Shown: piece after piece, positions 12,709 through 21,382 of the stretch | How the letters are laid out: each line of letters opens with the position of its first letter | How positions within the stretch are numbered: the stretch's first letter is position 1 | Origin: UBA1724 sp051884615 | Lineage (GTDB): Bacteria > Verrucomicrobiota > Lentisphaeria > Oligosphaerales > Oligosphaeraceae | NCBI GenBank assembly: GCA_051884615.1 | Contig: JBJEVT010000024.1 | Coordinates: forward strand, 1-51,892 | Direction: 5' to 3' | Length of the DNA: 51,892 nucleotides | Made by a program: the position numbers and the translations under genes | Notes under the pieces: model-generated | Database searches by the model: none | What the model was told of the DNA's origin: nothing | The model's input: only the letters and a program-made list of their open reading frames with translations

Positions 12709-15700
12709 CTACGCCATATTGGCGGCGGCGCGCTGGATGCGGACGTCCAGACAGAGACTCATCATCTCCCGGCGCAGCACGTTGAAGGACTCGGGCACTC
12801 CGGGCACCAGTTCGTTGTTGCCCTTCATGATGGAGTCGTAGATCTTGGTGCGTCCGATGATGTCGTCGGATTTGACGGTCAGCATCTCCTGGAGGGTGTA
12901 GGCGGCGCCATAGGCCTCCAGGGCCCAGACCTCCATTTCTCCGAAGCGCTGTCCACCGCCCTGGGCCTTGCCGCCCAGGGGCTGCTGGGTCACCAGGGAG
13001 TAGGGTCCCACGGCGCGGGCGTGGATCTTGTTCACCACCAGGTGGTCCAGCTTCAGCATATAGATCTGGCCCACCATGACCCTCTGCTCGAAGGCGTCGC
13101 CGGTGCGTCCGTCGTAGAGGCGGGTCTTGCCGTCGATGTCCACGAAGTCGTCGGTGCGGTCGGTGCCGTTGGCATCCACCACCTTGCCGCCGGTGCCGAT
13201 GGCGTCGTTCCGGGGGCCGACCTTCCAGCCGGCCTGCTCGATGAGCTTCCGCAGGTCCGCCTTGGCCTTCTCCACATCCTTGCCCTCCACCTTCCGCAGA
13301 CCTTCCATGATCTTCTCGGGGACGGCCTTGCCGGCGGCCTCCGCGATCTTCACCAGGCGGGCGCGCTCCAGCAGGTCCACCATGCGCTCCTCGGGCATGC
13401 CGTCGAAGGCCGGGGTGGCCACGGTGATGCCCAGGACCTTGGCGGCATAGCCGGCGTGGGTCTCGAAGACCTGTCCGATGTTCATTCGGGAGGGAACGCC
13501 CATGGGGTTCAGGACGATTTCCACGGGGGTGCCGTCCGCCATGAAGGGCAGATCCGCCACGGGGACGATCTTGGAGACGATACCCTTGTTTCCGTGACGG
13601 CCGGCCATCTTGTCGCCGATGGAGAGGCGGCGCTTGCTGGCGATGTAGACCTTCACATGGGAGATCTTGCCGGGCTCGGCGCCCTCGTTCTTCTCCAGGA
13701 GCTCGATGGCCTCCTTGCAGCAGCGCTCGTTCTCCCGGAGGCGGCCGCGGTACTTCTTGACGATCTCCTCGATCTCGTCCTTCTCCTTGCCCTCGGGCAT
13801 CTGGTACCGCTCGTAGTTGCTGGCCAGGTTGGAGAGCATCTGCTTGGTGATCTTCCGGTCCGCGGGGATGAGGATCTCCACCTCGTGGCTGTCATTGGTG
13901 TAGGTGACCTCCACGGACAGCTTGCCGCCGGAGAACTTGTCGGCCAGCTCCTTCACCAGCTCGTCCTGGATCATGCTCCGCTTCTGGCGGTACTTCTCCC
14001 GGGTCTCGTTCTGGCTGTTGCGCAGCTCGCTCTTGTTCATCTTCACCTTGGTGGGATCCTGGTTGCGCCGGATGCGCAGATCCATCACCACGCCGTCGTT
14101 GCCGGGCTCGGTCTTCAGGGAGGTGTCCTTCACATCGCTGGACTTCTCGCCGAAGATGGCCTTCAGCAGACGCTCCTCGGGAGCCAGCTCGCCCTCCTGC
14201 TTGGGAGTGACCTTGCCCACCAGGACGTCGCCGGGCTTCACCACGGCGCCCAGACGGATGACGCCCTCCGTGTCCAGATTGCTGAGGGTCTCCGCGGCCA
14301 CGTTGGGGATGTCGCGGGTGATTTCCTCGGGCTGCGACTGCTTGGTGGGACGCACCTCCACCTCCTGGAGGTTGATGTGCACGGAGGTGTAGATGTCCTC
14401 CTGCACCAGCTTCTCGCTGATGATGATGGCGTCCTCGTAGTTGTAGCCGCGCCAGGACATGAAGGCCACCAGGACGTTCCGGCCCAGGGCCAGCTCGCCG
14501 CCGTCGGTGCAGGCGCCGTCCGCCAGGGGCTGCTCCTTGCGGACCTTCTGTCCGGCCTGGACGATGGGCCGCTGGTTCACCAGGGTGCAGGCGTTGGAGC
14601 GCAGGAACTTGAAGAGGAGGTAGACCTGGATGTCCTCCTTGTCCAGACTCTCGGTGTAGTCGGCGGCGGTGGTTCCCGCGGGCAGCTTGCCGTCGGGGGT
14701 GACGATCACCTTGGTGCCGTCCGCCCAGGCCACCACGCCGTCCCGGGTGGCCGCCTGGATGGCGTGGGAGTAGCGGGCGATGACGCCCTCCATTCCGGTG
14801 CCCACCAGGGGAGCTTCGGGACGCATCAGGGGCACGGCCTGGCGCTGCATGTTGCAGCCCATGAGGGCGCGGTTGGCGTCATCGTGCTCCAGGAAGGTGA
14901 TGACACTGGCGGCGGCGGAGATCATCTGCTTGGGGGAGACGTCGATGAAGTCCACTTCCGAGGCGAGGAACTCGCCGGCCTCGCCGCCCTTGCGGCCCAG
15001 GACGTAGTCCTTGATGAAGAAGCCCTTCTCGTCCCGCGGCGCGTTGGCCTGGGCGATCACGTGCTCCTCCTCCTCGTCGGCCTTCATGTAGACGATTTCG
15101 GGCTGTCCCTTCTTGTCGGTGACCACCTGTCCGTTCTTCACCCGGCAGTAGGGGGTGCGGATGAATCCGAACTCGTCCAGCTGGGCGTAGAGGGCCAGGC
15201 TGGAGATCAGACCGATGTTGGGGCCTTCGGGCGTCTCGATGGGGCAGATTCTGCCGTAATGGCTGGCGTGGACGTCGCGGACTTCGGCGCCGGCGCGGTC
15301 GCGGGTGAGGCCTCCGGGGCCCAGGGCGGAGAGTCGGCGCTTGTTGGTCAGTTCAGAGAGGCAGTTGGTCTGGTCCATGAACTGGGAGAGCTGGTTGTGC
15401 TGGAAGAAGTCCGTCATGGCGCTCTCGAAGCCCTTGGGGGCGATGAGGCTGCTGATGGTGACGTTCCCCATCTCCACGTTCCGGTTGTTCTTGCGCTCCC
15501 GGGCCAGGTTGGCCACCCGGTTCAGCCCCACGCGGCACTGGTTCTGCAGCAGTTCGCCGATGGTGCGGATGCGGCGGCGGGAGAGATGGTCGATGTCGTC
15601 CTGCTTGCCCCCGCTCTTGTAGAGGCGCATCAGCTCCCGGGTGGCGGCGGCGATGTCCTCCTTGGTCAGGGTGCGCTCGTTCTTGTCCACCTGGATGTGG

Positions 15701-16749
15701 AGGAGCTGGTTGAGCTTGAAGCGGCCCACCAGGCCCAGGTCGTAGCGATGGACATCCTGGAACATCCGCTCGAAGAGGGCCCGGACGTTGGTGGCGTTGG
15801 CGGGATCGCTGGGGCGCATCCGCTTGTAGATCTCCCGCTGGGCATCCTCCTGGGTGATGGTGCTGTCGTTCTGGAGGCACTTGATGAAGTAGTCGCCGAT
15901 CTCGTTGGTGTCCACCACGCAGATCTTCTTCACGCCGGCCTCCTTCAGGGTGGCCAGGTACTCCTGGCTCAGGGGCTCCAGGGCGCCCAGAAGGCGCTCG
16001 GACTTGTCCTCGGGGTTCACCACCTCCTCCACGTTGGTGAAGTGGGCGGGGTCGGAGTCCTTCATGAGGTCGGAGACCTTCTTCTCCTTCACGCCGTAGA
16101 CCGCGTCCAGGATCTCCTTGTTGCTGTTGTAGCCGAAGGCCCGGAGGAAGACGGAGACCAGGAACTTGCGGCGGCGGCGCTTCCGGTCCAGATAGATGTA
16201 CATCATGTCCTTGATGTCGAACTGGACTTCCAGCCAGGAGCCGTGGTCGGGGAGGATCTTGTAGCTGTAGATGTTCTTTCCGCTGGCGTGGTGGGTGCTC
16301 TCGAAGCACACGCCGGGGGAGCGGTGGAGCTGGCTGACGATCACCCGCTCGCTGCCGTTGATGATGAAGGAGCCGCTGGGAGTCATCAGGGGAATGTGCC
16401 CCATGCGGATGGTCTCCTCGTGGGTGTCCTTGTTGCTGGCGCCCCGCATCCTGAAGGTGACGAACAGCTCGCCCTGGTAGGTGCCGCCGGACTTCAGCAG
16501 CTCGGAGAGATTCCTCTCCCCCACCCGGATTTCATAGCTGACGAACTCCACGCCGCAGCCCGCCCGGCCGTCGCTGCTGGGAGGGGGGAAGAAATCCATC
16601 AGGACTTCCTGGAGACCGGCCCGTTTCCGCTTCTCCGGCGGGACGTCCAATTGCAGGAAGTCCGCGTAGGCCTTGGTCTGCAGGCTGATGAGGTCGGGAA
16701 TGGGAAGGACTTCCTTCAGACGGCCGAAGTTGATGCGCTCGCCTTTCAT
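12709..16749 (-). CDS. rpoB: DNA-directed RNA polymerase subunit beta
   Basis: Catalytic beta subunit, 1346 aa (E. coli 1342), starting MKGERINFGRLKEVLPIPDL at an ATG with GAAGGAG upstream. Recognisable blocks are the rifampicin pocket QLSQFMDQTNCLSELTNKRR, the ICPIETPEGPNIGLI block, GDKMAGRHGNKG, and the C-terminal GGKAQGGGQRFGEMEVWALEAYGA. In the rifampicin pocket the position equal to E. coli His526 is Asn (codon AAC at 15343-15345), Asn518 is Thr and Pro520 is Cys, whereas Asp516 and Ser531 are kept. It is co-directional with rplL (565 bases upstream) and rpoC (82 bases downstream). Confidence 0.98.
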   Translation of the reverse strand: MKGERINFGRLKEVLPIPDLISLQTKAYADFLQLDVPPEKRKRAGLQEVLMDFFPPPSSDGRAGCGVEFVSYEIRVGERNLSELLKSGGTYQGELFVTFRMRGASNKDTHEETIRMGHIPLMTPSGSFIINGSERVIVSQLHRSPGVCFESTHHASGKNIYSYKILPDHGSWLEVQFDIKDMMYIYLDRKRRRRKFLVSVFLRAFGYNSNKEILDAVYGVKEKKVSDLMKDSDPAHFTNVEEVVNPEDKSERLLGALEPLSQEYLATLKEAGVKKICVVDTNEIGDYFIKCLQNDSTITQEDAQREIYKRMRPSDPANATNVRALFERMFQDVHRYDLGLVGRFKLNQLLHIQVDKNERTLTKEDIAAATRELMRLYKSGGKQDDIDHLSRRRIRTIGELLQNQCRVGLNRVANLARERKNNRNVEMGNVTISSLIAPKGFESAMTDFFQHNQLSQFMDQTNCLSELTNKRRLSALGPGGLTRDRAGAEVRDVHASHYGRICPIETPEGPNIGLISSLALYAQLDEFGFIRTPYCRVKNGQVVTDKKGQPEIVYMKADEEEEHVIAQANAPRDEKGFFIKDYVLGRKGGEAGEFLASEVDFIDVSPKQMISAAASVITFLEHDDANRALMGCNMQRQAVPLMRPEAPLVGTGMEGVIARYSHAIQAATRDGVVAWADGTKVIVTPDGKLPAGTTAADYTESLDKEDIQVYLLFKFLRSNACTLVNQRPIVQAGQKVRKEQPLADGACTDGGELALGRNVLVAFMSWRGYNYEDAIIISEKLVQEDIYTSVHINLQEVEVRPTKQSQPEEITRDIPNVAAETLSNLDTEGVIRLGAVVKPGDVLVGKVTPKQEGELAPEERLLKAIFGEKSSDVKDTSLKTEPGNDGVVMDLRIRRNQDPTKVKMNKSELRNSQNETREKYRQKRSMIQDELVKELADKFSGGKLSVEVTYTNDSHEVEILIPADRKITKQMLSNLASNYERYQMPEGKEKDEIEEIVKKYRGRLRENERCCKEAIELLEKNEGAEPGKISHVKVYIASKRRLSIGDKMAGRHGNKGIVSKIVPVADLPFMADGTPVEIVLNPMGVPSRMNIGQVFETHAGYAAKVLGITVATPAFDGMPEERMVDLLERARLVKIAEAAGKAVPEKIMEGLRKVEGKDVEKAKADLRKLIEQAGWKVGPRNDAIGTGGKVVDANGTDRTDDFVDIDGKTRLYDGRTGDAFEQRVMVGQIYMLKLDHLVVNKIHARAVGPYSLVTQQPLGGKAQGGGQRFGEMEVWALEAYGAAYTLQEMLTVKSDDIIGRTKIYDSIMKGNNELVPGVPESFNVLRREMMSLCLDVRIQRAAANMA

Positions 16750-17153
16750 CTTGCTCCTTCTGTTGCCACAGGGGGATGGGGGGGGGATGGGGGAAAAACG
16801 ACGCCCGGACAGGACCGGGGGAGCACAATGCCCCCGGACGAAAACGGACGACGAACCGGATTCAATGGGAAAAACAGGCCGGACGCCAGGGGCGCCCCGG
16901 CGAAAAGCCGGACACGGGGGAAACCAGACCGGGGAGGACACCCGCCCTCCCCTCGCACACGAAAAAGACACGCCCCGCCCCCACGCAATCACACAGGGGA
17001 CAGGACACGCCAGCGGCGCGCAGAAACACCCCCGCACCACGAAAACCCAGGGCTCCTCTCATAATTCTGGGGCGATCTACTTCGTCTCACCACCCCTCTC
17101 CCGGAACCCGGAACGCACGGTGCGGAAAAATGCTCTCCACTTCTGGATTTCTC

Positions 17154-17197
17154 CGGCTCTCCCGGGCAGAAAATCCCTTCCCTGCCAGGGAGAGCCG
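17154..17197 (-). promoter_or_regulatory. Stable hairpin in the rpoB leader
   Basis: CGGCTCTCCC pairs with GGGAGAGCCG (10 bp), continued inside by GGCAG/CTGCC. No T-run follows, so it is more likely an RNA-processing or stability element than a terminator. Confidence 0.5.
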
Positions 17198-17230
17198 AAG
17201 GCGCCCCGGCGTCGCCAGACACCAGGGCGC

Positions 17231-17278
17231 AAAAGCGCCGCAGAGGACAATCCCCCAGGGGAAAACGCCTCTGCGGCG
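17231..17278 (-). terminator. Attenuator / partial terminator between rplL and rpoB
   Basis: On the minus strand CGCCGCAGAGG pairs perfectly with CCTCTGCGGCG (11 bp, 21-base loop), followed by C and four T. It begins 36 bases past the rplL stop. The short T-run fits partial read-through into rpoBC, as at the E. coli rplL-rpoB attenuator. Confidence 0.75.
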
Positions 17279-17314
17279 ACGACCACTACGCTGCCGTGAA
17301 CGACAGCTCCATGG

Positions 17315-17713
17315 CTACTTGACCTCGATCTTGGCGCCGGCAGCTTCCAGCTTGGCCTTGATCTGCTCGGCCTCTTCCTTGGTCGCGCCAGTCTTCAGAG
17401 CCTTGGGAGCACCGTCCACCAGGTCCTTGGCCTCCTTCAGGCCCAGACCGGTCAGAGCGCGGACTTCCTTGATCACGGGGATCTTCTGGGCGCCGGCGTC
17501 CACCAGGATCACGTCGAACTCGGTCTTCTCCTCCACGGGAGCGGCGGCGGCGGCGGGGGCGGCGGCGGCCACGGCCACGGGGGCGGCGGCGGAGACACCC
17601 AGGCGCTCCTCAAGAGCCTTCACCAGCTTGGAGAGATCCAGGACGGTGAGTCCCTCGATGTAGCTCACAAACTGCTCCATTTCGGCAGTCAACTCGATCT
17701 TTTCATCAGCCAT
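17315..17713 (-). CDS. rplL: 50S ribosomal protein L7/L12
   Basis: Stalk protein that recruits translation GTPases. 132 aa from the ATG at 17713 (MADEKIELTAEMEQFVSYIEG). N-terminal dimerisation helices are followed by an Ala-rich hinge (about residues 38-55) and the C-terminal domain KTEFDVILVDAGAQKIPVIK...GLGLKEAKDLVDGAPKALK. AGAGGAAA lies upstream. It starts 19 bases after the rplJ stop. Confidence 0.98.
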   Translation of the reverse strand: MADEKIELTAEMEQFVSYIEGLTVLDLSKLVKALEERLGVSAAAPVAVAAAAPAAAAAPVEEKTEFDVILVDAGAQKIPVIKEVRALTGLGLKEAKDLVDGAPKALKTGATKEEAEQIKAKLEAAGAKIEVK

Positions 17714-17732
17714 TGTAGTAGTTTCCTCTGTT

Positions 17733-18272
17733 TTAAGCGGCTTGCTCTTTCTTCTGCAAGAAAGCATTTAAGACGTACACAACACTCGACAACTTCGCAT
17801 TGAGGACGCGAACCAACTGACCGGCGGGAGCCTGCAGCAGACCCAGCAACTGGGCAAGAAGGGCCTCCCGGGGCGGCAGCTCCGCCAAAGCCTCCACGTC
17901 GGCGCCGGAAAGGGCCTGGCCTTCCAGCCAGCCGGCCTTGATGGTGACCTTGGGGCTCTTGTCATCCCGGATGGCGCTCTTGGACAGCTCCTTCACCGCC
18001 TTCGCCAACGCCACGGGGTCCGCGTCTCCGCTGACCACGGCACTGGCAAGGGCGAGCTTCTGCTGCGCCAGACCATCGTACCCCAGGGCTTCGGCGGCCT
18101 TGCGGATCAAGGTGTTCTTGACCACATGGACCTCGCCGCCCAGGGACGACAACTTGGTGCGGAACTCGCTGAACTCGGCAACCGTCAGAGCATCGAAGCC
18201 AATGATGAAGACGGGCTTGTCCTTGAGGAGCCCCTTCACCACTTCCAACATCTGCACTTTTTCTGCTCTCAT
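17733..18272 (-). CDS. rplJ: 50S ribosomal protein L10
   Basis: Base of the ribosomal stalk; binds 23S rRNA and L7/L12 dimers and, in many bacteria, represses its own operon. 179 aa, starting MRAEKVQMLEVVKGLLKDKP, with VVKNTLIRKAAE and the C-terminal L12-binding helix (LSSVVYVLNAFLQKKEQAA). Only three bases separate it from rplA, so there is no room for an L10 leader of the E. coli kind directly before it. Confidence 0.97.
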   Translation of the reverse strand: MRAEKVQMLEVVKGLLKDKPVFIIGFDALTVAEFSEFRTKLSSLGGEVHVVKNTLIRKAAEALGYDGLAQQKLALASAVVSGDADPVALAKAVKELSKSAIRDDKSPKVTIKAGWLEGQALSGADVEALAELPPREALLAQLLGLLQAPAGQLVRVLNAKLSSVVYVLNAFLQKKEQAA

Positions 18273-18275
18273 GGC

Positions 18276-18977
18276 TTACCTCTCCTTCAGCTTGGCGTTC
18301 ACATCCAGCGGAATGCCCGGGCCCATGGTGGAGCACAGGGTGGCCGCTCTCATGTAGACGCCCTTCACGGCGGCGGGACGGGCCTTGAGGATCGTGCGGA
18401 AGGCGGTGTTGATGTTGTCCAGCAGGGCCTCGCCCTCGAAGGAGAGCTTGCCCACGGGCATCATCACGCATCCGGCCTTGTCGCAACGGTATTCCACACG
18501 TCCGGCCTTGGCCTCCTTGACGGCAGTGGCGGTGTCATCGGTCACGGTGCCCGTCTTGGGGTTGGGCATCAAACCGCGGGGACCCAGCACACGGCCCAGG
18601 GTACGCACCTCTTTCATGGCGGCGGGAGTGGCGATGAGGATGTCAAAGTCCAGCCAGCCGCCCTTGATCTTCTGGAGGAGTTCCTGGTAGCCCACCTCGT
18701 CCGCGCCGGCCGCCTTCGCGGCGTCGGCGGCGGGGCCGTCGGCCACCACCACCACCTTCTGGGTCTTGCCAGTTCCCCGGGGAAGCACCACGGCTCCACG
18801 GACGATCTGGTCGGACTGGCGGGGGTCGATGCCCAGCACGAAGGCCAGCTCGACGGTCTCGTCGAACTTGGCGGTGGGCATGGATTTCAGGAGCTTGATG
18901 CCTTCCTCGAAGGCGTAGTTCTTGCTGCGGTCCAGATTCGCGCAGCGAGAGCGATAGAGCTTGCTTCTGCGTTTCAT
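18276..18977 (-). CDS. rplA: 50S ribosomal protein L1
   Basis: Primary 23S rRNA-binding protein of the L1 stalk, 233 aa. MKRRSKLYRSRCANLDRSKNY opens it; GRVLGPRGLMPNPKTGTVT near residue 135 is the conserved L1 signature, and STMGPGIPLDVNAKL ends the protein. Its ATG overlaps the rplK stop by four bases (ATGA), indicating translational coupling. Confidence 0.97.
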   Translation of the reverse strand: MKRRSKLYRSRCANLDRSKNYAFEEGIKLLKSMPTAKFDETVELAFVLGIDPRQSDQIVRGAVVLPRGTGKTQKVVVVADGPAADAAKAAGADEVGYQELLQKIKGGWLDFDILIATPAAMKEVRTLGRVLGPRGLMPNPKTGTVTDDTATAVKEAKAGRVEYRCDKAGCVMMPVGKLSFEGEALLDNINTAFRTILKARPAAVKGVYMRAATLCSTMGPGIPLDVNAKLKER

Positions 18978-19399
18978 TCCACCACCTCGATGCCCATGCT
19001 CCGGGCGGTTCCGGCGATGATCTTGACCGCCGCCTCGACACTGCGAGAGTTCATGTCAGCCTTCTTGGTCTCCGCAATCGCCTCCAGGTCCTTGCGGGTG
19101 ACCTTGCCGACCTTTTCCTTCCCCGGGGTCTTGGCGCCAGCCGCGACGCCCGCTGCCTTCTTCAGCAGCACGGCGGCGGGAGGGGACTTGGTGATGAAGG
19201 TGAAGGAACGGTCCTGATAGACCGTGATCACCACGGGAATCACCAGTCCGGCCTGTCCCTGGGTAGCAGCGTTAAACTGCTTGCAGAACGCCATGATGTT
19301 CACGCCAGCCTGGCCCAATGCCGGTCCCACGGGGGGAGCGGGATTGGCGGCGCCGGCGGGAATCTGCAGGCGAACGATACCCGTGACTTTTTTTGCCAT
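18974..19399 (-). CDS. rplK: 50S ribosomal protein L11
   Basis: Forms the GTPase-associated centre with 23S rRNA. 141 aa starting MAKKVTGIVRLQIPAGAANP, with PPVGPALGQAGVNIMAFCKQFN and the C-terminal rRNA-binding domain ending IIAGTARSMGIEVVE. It is the first gene of the rplKAJL-rpoBC operon. secE and nusG, usual upstream partners, are absent. Confidence 0.98.
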   Translation of the reverse strand: MAKKVTGIVRLQIPAGAANPAPPVGPALGQAGVNIMAFCKQFNAATQGQAGLVIPVVITVYQDRSFTFITKSPPAAVLLKKAAGVAAGAKTPGKEKVGKVTRKDLEAIAETKKADMNSRSVEAAVKIIAGTARSMGIEVVE

Positions 19400-19468
19400 C
19401 GTGTTTGTTCCTAAAAACGGACATTCTTCGGTAAGAAGTGGCAGGTCCTCTCCCGAAAAATGTCACTT

Positions 19469-19497
19469 TTTCTACGGTCCATGTCCTCCCCTGTCAA
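19469..19497 (-). promoter_or_regulatory. Promoter candidate P2 for rplK operon
   Basis: TTGACA (19492-19497) and TAGAAA (19469-19474) with a 17-base spacer, about 60 bases before the rplK start. The -35 is perfect and the -10 matches four of six bases. Confidence 0.6.
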
Positions 19498-19533
19498 GGG
19501 GATGACACGCCTGCCATGAAAAGACGAGCCATT

Positions 19534-19561
19534 ACTATAACCCCTGCCCGCCTATTTGCAA
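19534..19561 (-). promoter_or_regulatory. Promoter candidate P1 for rplK operon
   Basis: TTGCAA (19556-19561) and TATAGT (19534-19539) with a 16-base spacer. It sits immediately after a terminator-like hairpin that would insulate it from the upstream gene. Confidence 0.65.
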
Positions 19562-19562
19562 G

Positions 19563-19585
19563 CCCCCCGAAGAAACCCGGGGGGA
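19563..19585 (-). terminator. Terminator-like hairpin before the rplK promoters
   Basis: CCCCCCG pairs with CGGGGGG around a short loop containing GGTTTCTT. No strong T-run follows, so termination efficiency is uncertain, but its place between the ligase-like gene and the rplK promoters fits insulation. Confidence 0.45.
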
Positions 19586-19707
19586 GCCGGACGCCCCCGT
19601 CCCCCCCCCGTCTTCAGCCCTCCGTGTGGTCTGCGGGCGCCGCAGGCGCCTCCGTGTGGTCTGTGTTCCCGCGGCAGCGCGCGCCGCCCCGGCCGTTTCC
19701 CCTGGCC

Positions 19708-21213
19708 TTACGGCGACGGCACCTGGGGGATGTCCTTCCCCAGAGCGGTTCCCAACGCCTGGGGAAGTTCGTCTCCCGTCGGCACCAGGATGGCGCCTCC
19801 CTCCCTCTGCGTCTCCCGGTAGGCCTCGCCCATGGCGTGTCCCCATTCCTCGTCTTCCAGGAAGAGGACATGGCATCCCTCGGGGATGTTCATGGACTCC
19901 AGGGAATGTTCCTCCATAGGATGTTGCCAGATCGGTTCCCAGAGCACCAGCGCCTTGATCTCCTCAGGACGGTTTGTGCAGAAATATCGGAAAGCGCTGT
20001 TGGAGGGGAGGGAGCCGGAGAGCATCAGGACGGAGAAGGGGGTGTCTTCCTCCCGTCTCTGGAGAAGCAGGGGAAGTCTTCTGGCGATTTCCTCGGAGTT
20101 CCATTTCTCCGTGTCCTCCACGGCGAAGATCCCGTATCCCTCCTGGCACAGAGGCAGAATCCGGGTGCGGGCCTCCTCCTGCACGTCTCCCGCCAGGTGG
20201 AGAATCCACCGTCCATTGGGAGCATTCGCCGTGAACCGCTGATAGGTCATCTCCTTGCCGTCCAGGGACAGCGTCCCGGTCGTCCGTCGGTAATACTGTT
20301 CCCGGCGGGCGAAGGAGCCCATCACCACCACCACCAGCAAAGGGAGAAGGGCCAGGCCCGCGCTGGCGCCCGCCAGGGCCGCGCCCCTCTTCCCCAGAGC
20401 CGCCAACGCCCCCGCCTGCCGACGCAGGACGCCGCGATGAACCCAGAGCGCGCCGCCCAGGGCGAGGATTCCACTGACCCGCATGCACCAGTAGATGGGA
20501 GGAAAGATGAACATGGTGCTGAAGATCTCGCAGACGGCCATGGAGATCATTCCCGCCCCCAGACATCGGTAGAAGGGGACGCCCCTGAGATATCCCAGGT
20601 CCAAGGCGCAGCAGACAAGGAAGAACATCCCCCAGAAGACCAGGAAGGCCTTGGGCAGGCCATTGTTGCCCATGTAGGTCAGATAGCCATTCACCATGCC
20701 ATAGTATCCTTCCACCTTCTGTTTCAGCGGCTTATACCATCTTGTATAATGCGTGCCGCAGGCCTCGGTCCTCACGCCTTTCCTCCAATAATCCAAAACC
20801 ATCCCCGAGCCATGATACCAGAGAATCAGGCGGTTTCCGACGGAGCGGTCCTGGAAATTTCCCACGTCCTTCACCCGGTTCAGGCCCGAGGGGGTGAAAG
20901 CCAGCAGGAGGAGCGCCGGCACCAGGAGGGGGAGCAGGAGGCGCCATTCCTTCCAGACCAGCAGGAGCAATCCCGCCGTCAGGGCCACCATGCCTCCCCG
21001 GGAATAGGTGAGCAGCAGGGCCTCCAGAAGCAGGAGGCACAGGAGGTACCCGGGGATGCCCACCCAAAGCCAGCGCTTTCCCGGGATGCGTTCCCGGGCG
21101 AAGGCCAGCCCCCCCAGCGCCAGGAACAGCATGAAGACGAAGACCGTGGCCGTCACATTGGGAGAAACCCCGAAGAGCTGTAGTCTCAACTGCCCCTGAT
21201 AGTAGAAATCCAT
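19708..21213 (-). CDS. O-antigen ligase (Wzy_C)-like membrane protein, N-terminally short, with hydrolase-like C-terminal domain
   Basis: 501 aa. Residues 1-300 hold 7-8 hydrophobic segments and marks of the O-antigen ligase/polymerase family: GVSPNVTATVFVFMLFLAL, then LLTYSRGGMVALTAGLLLL, and a soluble loop with GNRLILWYHGSGMVLDYW. Family members normally carry four or more extra transmembrane segments before this point. An in-frame stop lies about 36 bases upstream, so this gene lacks them and may be truncated. Residues 330-501 resemble a degenerate alpha/beta-hydrolase (GRWILHLAGDVQEEAR; nucleophile-elbow-like MLSGSLPSNSAFRYF). No Shine-Dalgarno is obvious. Whether it is functional is uncertain. 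Confidence 0.62.
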   Translation of the reverse strand: MDFYYQGQLRLQLFGVSPNVTATVFVFMLFLALGGLAFARERIPGKRWLWVGIPGYLLCLLLLEALLLTYSRGGMVALTAGLLLLVWKEWRLLLPLLVPALLLLAFTPSGLNRVKDVGNFQDRSVGNRLILWYHGSGMVLDYWRKGVRTEACGTHYTRWYKPLKQKVEGYYGMVNGYLTYMGNNGLPKAFLVFWGMFFLVCCALDLGYLRGVPFYRCLGAGMISMAVCEIFSTMFIFPPIYWCMRVSGILALGGALWVHRGVLRRQAGALAALGKRGAALAGASAGLALLPLLVVVVMGSFARREQYYRRTTGTLSLDGKEMTYQRFTANAPNGRWILHLAGDVQEEARTRILPLCQEGYGIFAVEDTEKWNSEEIARRLPLLLQRREEDTPFSVLMLSGSLPSNSAFRYFCTNRPEEIKALVLWEPIWQHPMEEHSLESMNIPEGCHVLFLEDEEWGHAMGEAYRETQREGGAILVPTGDELPQALGTALGKDIPQVPSP

Positions 21214-21382
21214 GGCGATGGTATGATGGGATGTGGCGACGCAAAGTCAGGGGCCCCTCCCCTGCCCCTCTCTCGAAACGGACGCAGGTTAATTTGCCCC
21301 GTTTTCCCGGCTTGACCTCCCGCGCACGCAAGAAATTTCCCCATTCCCCCCGAAATCTCCGGCAGAAAAGGGGAAAGAGACG

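Larger units (their letters stand above)
16750..17314. promoter_or_regulatory. Long structured rplL-rpoB intercistronic leader
   Basis: 565 bases with no credible gene between rplL and rpoB. It holds the rplL attenuator hairpin (17231-17278), a large hairpin at 17154-17197 (CGGCTCTCCC/GGGAGAGCCG with an inner GGCAG/CTGCC), and a smaller CCGGGGG/CCCCCGG hairpin at 16815-16837. Bases 16840-17060 are purine/C-rich without clear -35/-10 boxes. In E. coli this gap contains a partial terminator and RNase III site that set the ratio of L7/L12 to RNA polymerase; a similar role is inferred here. Confidence 0.55.
19400..19707. other. Insulating/promoter region upstream of rplK
   Basis: No gene. From right to left it holds the end of the ligase-like gene's transcript, two copies of CCGTGTGGTCTG 30 bases apart (near 19621 and 19651), the hairpin at 19563-19585, and promoters P1 and P2 plus the rplK leader. 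Confidence 0.6.
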
